Below, piece after piece: positions 42,831 to 44,650 of a stretch of DNA of 44,650 nucleotides. Made by a program: the position numbers and the translations under genes. Origin of the DNA: an uncultured Eubacteriales bacterium. GTDB lineage: Bacteria; Bacillota; Clostridia; Oscillospirales; Acutalibacteraceae. The notes beneath the pieces are model-generated. The model was not told the origin of the DNA. It saw only the letters and a program-made list of their open reading frames with translations, and searched no databases. The first letter of the stretch is position 1. The number at the start of each line of letters is the position of its first letter. Location: contig ONCR01000015.1 of NCBI GenBank assembly GCA_900316345.1, forward strand, positions 1 to 44,650. The letters run 5' to 3'.

Positions 42831-44495
42831 TTAATTAATTATGCTTAGTTTATAAATTAACATGCCGTTAACCTCATCAACCTTTTCGGCGTAAACGTTC
42901 AAGCCGTAATGCTCGCTGTAATAATCAGTTAACAGCTCGGTAATAAAGTCATAATTCGTGATAAAGCGAACTCTGCTGTCAAGCAAAAGCTTAATCGCGT
43001 TATCCTTATATTCATCAAGCCCCGCTTTATCAAGGGCAGAATACCAATAATAAGTGTAGCTCCACCAATCCCCTATAATATCATAAACCGCAGTTTCGTC
43101 TTTATTGCTCGTAAGCGAAAGCCTGCTGTCATTAAGAAGATAGAATGCAGACGGCGAGCAAACGTAAAGGTTTTCTTTATCCGAATTGATATAATCGGAA
43201 GCTTCCTTACGAAAGCTGTTATTTTTGTATTTATAAACAGAATAAACTCCGACTGAAAGCGCGGAAACCGCAACAGTCGCCGCAAGGGCAAATGCGGTAA
43301 GCCTTTTTATGCTTTCCTTTTTAAGCTTTTTAAAGCCGTAAAAAGGGCTGTTCTCGCAGGAAACGATATAAACAAGAATAATAATCCCGAGAATCGCGAC
43401 CGGGTTAACAACCCTTGCTACCGCGCGTTTTACAAAAAACAGATACCCTTCACAGGCGGCAACAAACAATGCGCTTACGAACAGCTCAAGCCGTTTTTTC
43501 TTAAAAAGCACAAAGAGTATTACAGCCGAAATTGCAAAGACGTAAAGGAAAACACAGCGAATAACTGTACTGGGTGAAAGAACATCCTTCAAAAGCTGAA
43601 TCGGATTTGTTTCGTATTTATCCTTCGTGCTTCGGCTTAAGGCAAGGTTTTTAACGGTTTCGTTAGTATAAACCTCTTTATCCGCATATATAAAAAGATT
43701 ATACAGACGGAAATCACTTTTTGAAATTCCCTTTTCTTCAAAGTATTCGGCATGGTCGGCGTACTTAATTGCAGCCGCATCAGAAGCCGCGCTTCTGTAT
43801 TCGTTGAATTCGTTAAAATATGAATCAGCCGGCATTGAGTTTCTGTTTATACTGTGTAGTTGCCCGACAATAAAGTTTGAAGCTATGCATAGGGCAAAAA
43901 TCAGGCAAATTGCAGCAATGCTGTTCTTCTTGTTTTTTACTGCAAAAATAGCCAAAGGCAGAAAGACAAGAATAATACAGTAAACTACCGACGACCTTCG
44001 CATACCGAAACCGGAAAAAAGAAGAAAGAATGAATAAAGCAGATGGCCGATATTCTTTTTACTTATGCAGTTGACGTATTCAATGCCCCAAAGCATTCCC
44101 GCACCGCACATTATAAAAGCTACAACGGTAAAGGAAATATCAAGAAGCATAAAGGCCTGCGAGGAAAGAATAACAGAAATAATGCCTATGTTTTCAGTTC
44201 TTTTTGAAATAAGCTTCAGTATTGAAATGTAGCTTATATTAAGATTAACAAGATATAAAACGGAAAACCAGTTAACGGCCGGCAAAAGTTTATAAAGAAA
44301 TTTCAGAATATACCCGTAAACCTCGCCTAAAAATATAAGCTGTTCGCTGTGAGGATTGAAGCTGAAGCTTTCAGCCATTTTCATCATCATTATATCGTCA
44401 ACCTCGGTATAAGCAATAAGTCGAAGTGCAAGCATTACCGCGGTTAACAGAATCGGGAAGCACCAAAAGTAATTTTTCTTTATGAATTTACTCAT
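42831..44495 (-). CDS. Large polytopic membrane protein of a polysaccharide operon
   Basis: From the ATG at 44495 the protein has 554 residues with about ten or eleven hydrophobic helices spread over the first 420 residues and one more segment before a soluble C-terminal domain of about 130 residues. A large loop between helices (about 210-290) contains NRNSMPADSYFNEFNEYRSAASDAA. An early acidic motif EVDD follows the first helix, as in GT-C glycosyltransferases and other lipid-linked sugar enzymes, but I cannot confirm activity. Context, between a sugar aminotransferase and dTDP-rhamnose genes, suggests polysaccharide assembly or glycosyl transfer at the membrane. Its start overlaps the aminotransferase stop by eight bases (ATGAGTAA); the frame is open to 44537. 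Confidence 0.7.
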   Translation of the reverse strand: MSKFIKKNYFWCFPILLTAVMLALRLIAYTEVDDIMMMKMAESFSFNPHSEQLIFLGEVYGYILKFLYKLLPAVNWFSVLYLVNLNISYISILKLISKRTENIGIISVILSSQAFMLLDISFTVVAFIMCGAGMLWGIEYVNCISKKNIGHLLYSFFLLFSGFGMRRSSVVYCIILVFLPLAIFAVKNKKNSIAAICLIFALCIASNFIVGQLHSINRNSMPADSYFNEFNEYRSAASDAAAIKYADHAEYFEEKGISKSDFRLYNLFIYADKEVYTNETVKNLALSRSTKDKYETNPIQLLKDVLSPSTVIRCVFLYVFAISAVILFVLFKKKRLELFVSALFVAACEGYLFFVKRAVARVVNPVAILGIIILVYIVSCENSPFYGFKKLKKESIKRLTAFALAATVAVSALSVGVYSVYKYKNNSFRKEASDYINSDKENLYVCSPSAFYLLNDSRLSLTSNKDETAVYDIIGDWWSYTYYWYSALDKAGLDEYKDNAIKLLLDSRVRFITNYDFITELLTDYYSEHYGLNVYAEKVDEVNGMLIYKLSIIN

Positions 44496-44650
44496 AAAAA
44501 TCTTTAACCTTTCCGATAACGTAATTAATATCCTCATCGCTCATATCAGCATAAAGCGGAAGCCTGACTACTCTTCCGGCAAGCTCTTCCGTGAGAGGTA
44601 AATCTCCCGTTTTATAGCCGAGCTTTTCGCCCATCGAGGAAGTGTGAAGA
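44488..44650 (-). CDS. DegT/DnrJ/EryC1-type sugar aminotransferase, C-terminal end (cut by window edge)
   Basis: Reading from the window edge on the minus strand gives 53 codons ending at a TAA at 44490-44488: LHTSSMGEKLGYK, then GDLPLTEELAGRVVRLPLYADMSDEDINYVI, then a short tail. The RLPLYADM block with a preceding LPLTEELA is the C-terminal hallmark of DegT/DnrJ/EryC1/StrS PLP aminotransferases, closest in pattern to RffA/WecE, which aminates dTDP-4-keto-6-deoxyglucose at C4. The PLP lysine is outside the window. It shares an 8-base overlap with the membrane protein gene, so it belongs to the same operon as rfbABDC. Confidence 0.75.
   Translation of the reverse strand, partial: LHTSSMGEKLGYKTGDLPLTEELAGRVVRLPLYADMSDEDINYVIGKVKDFYE

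Overview
The window looks like a contiguous stretch of chromosome from a low-GC Gram-positive anaerobe of the class Clostridia, probably a gut Oscillospirales/Ruminococcaceae-type organism. The reasons are the dgt-dnaG-rpoD order, AddAB instead of RecBCD, CdaA/CdaR c-di-AMP genes, strong AAGGAGG-type ribosome binding sites, an NADH-linked bifurcating-type flavoprotein operon, and secreted fibronectin-III/beta-helix/GH30 proteins. The genus is inference. No rRNA, tRNA, transposase, integrase, phage gene or CRISPR array was seen. Coding density is very high. Almost all genes are on the minus strand; the plus-strand exceptions are 3155-5496 and 33040-38294.

Layout. (1) 1-3032, minus: dgt, dnaG and the 5' end of rpoD form a macromolecular-synthesis operon. 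(2) 3155-5496, plus: a membrane-anchored metallophosphoesterase and an exported beta-helix/carbohydrate-binding-domain protein. (3) 5554-6441, minus: an IMPACT/YigZ-family gene and rpmE (ribosomal protein L31), each with its own promoter. (4) 6540-22194, minus: one long run of closely packed or overlapping genes starting at a good ligA promoter. It reads ligA, an unknown membrane protein, murD, two M42 aminopeptidases, a GNAT acetyltransferase, a methionine-gamma-lyase-family gene broken by an internal deletion, a DUF2461 gene, addB and addA. It combines DNA ligation and recombinational repair with a cell-wall gene. (5) 22195-22572: the only long non-coding stretch, filled by a roughly 300-bp nested inverted-repeat element that could be a MITE or a structured double terminator. 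(6) 22573-24303, minus: a secreted pectate-lyase-fold protein. (7) 24404-26591, minus: cdaA-cdaR, the c-di-AMP cyclase and its regulator, without the usual glmM. (8) 26659-28641, minus: a cysteine desulfurase paired with a DUF3343 Se/S-carrier-like protein, and a DUF308 membrane protein. (9) 28689-32890, minus: an EF-G-like GTPase and a secreted GH30 glycosidase.

(10) 33040-38294, plus: a three-gene redox operon (NuoE-like, NuoF-like, and a GltD/NfnB-like flavoprotein carrying extra Fe-S domains) followed by a VanZ-family membrane protein. There is no hydrogenase catalytic domain. The best reading is an electron-bifurcating transhydrogenase of the Sporomusa Stn type. (11) 38291-44650, minus: a surface-polysaccharide operon containing the end of a DegT-type sugar aminotransferase, a large polytopic membrane protein, rfbA, rfbB, rfbD, rfbC (complete dTDP-L-rhamnose synthesis), and an uncharacterised nucleotidyltransferase-fold protein.

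Most systems here belong to known families. The items most worth a second look are the Stn-like operon, the nested inverted-repeat element, the internally deleted methionine-gamma-lyase gene, the hairpin that would hide the ribosome binding site of the DUF3343 gene, and the unknown protein between ligA and murD. Functions are assigned from motifs read by eye; no database search was possible.
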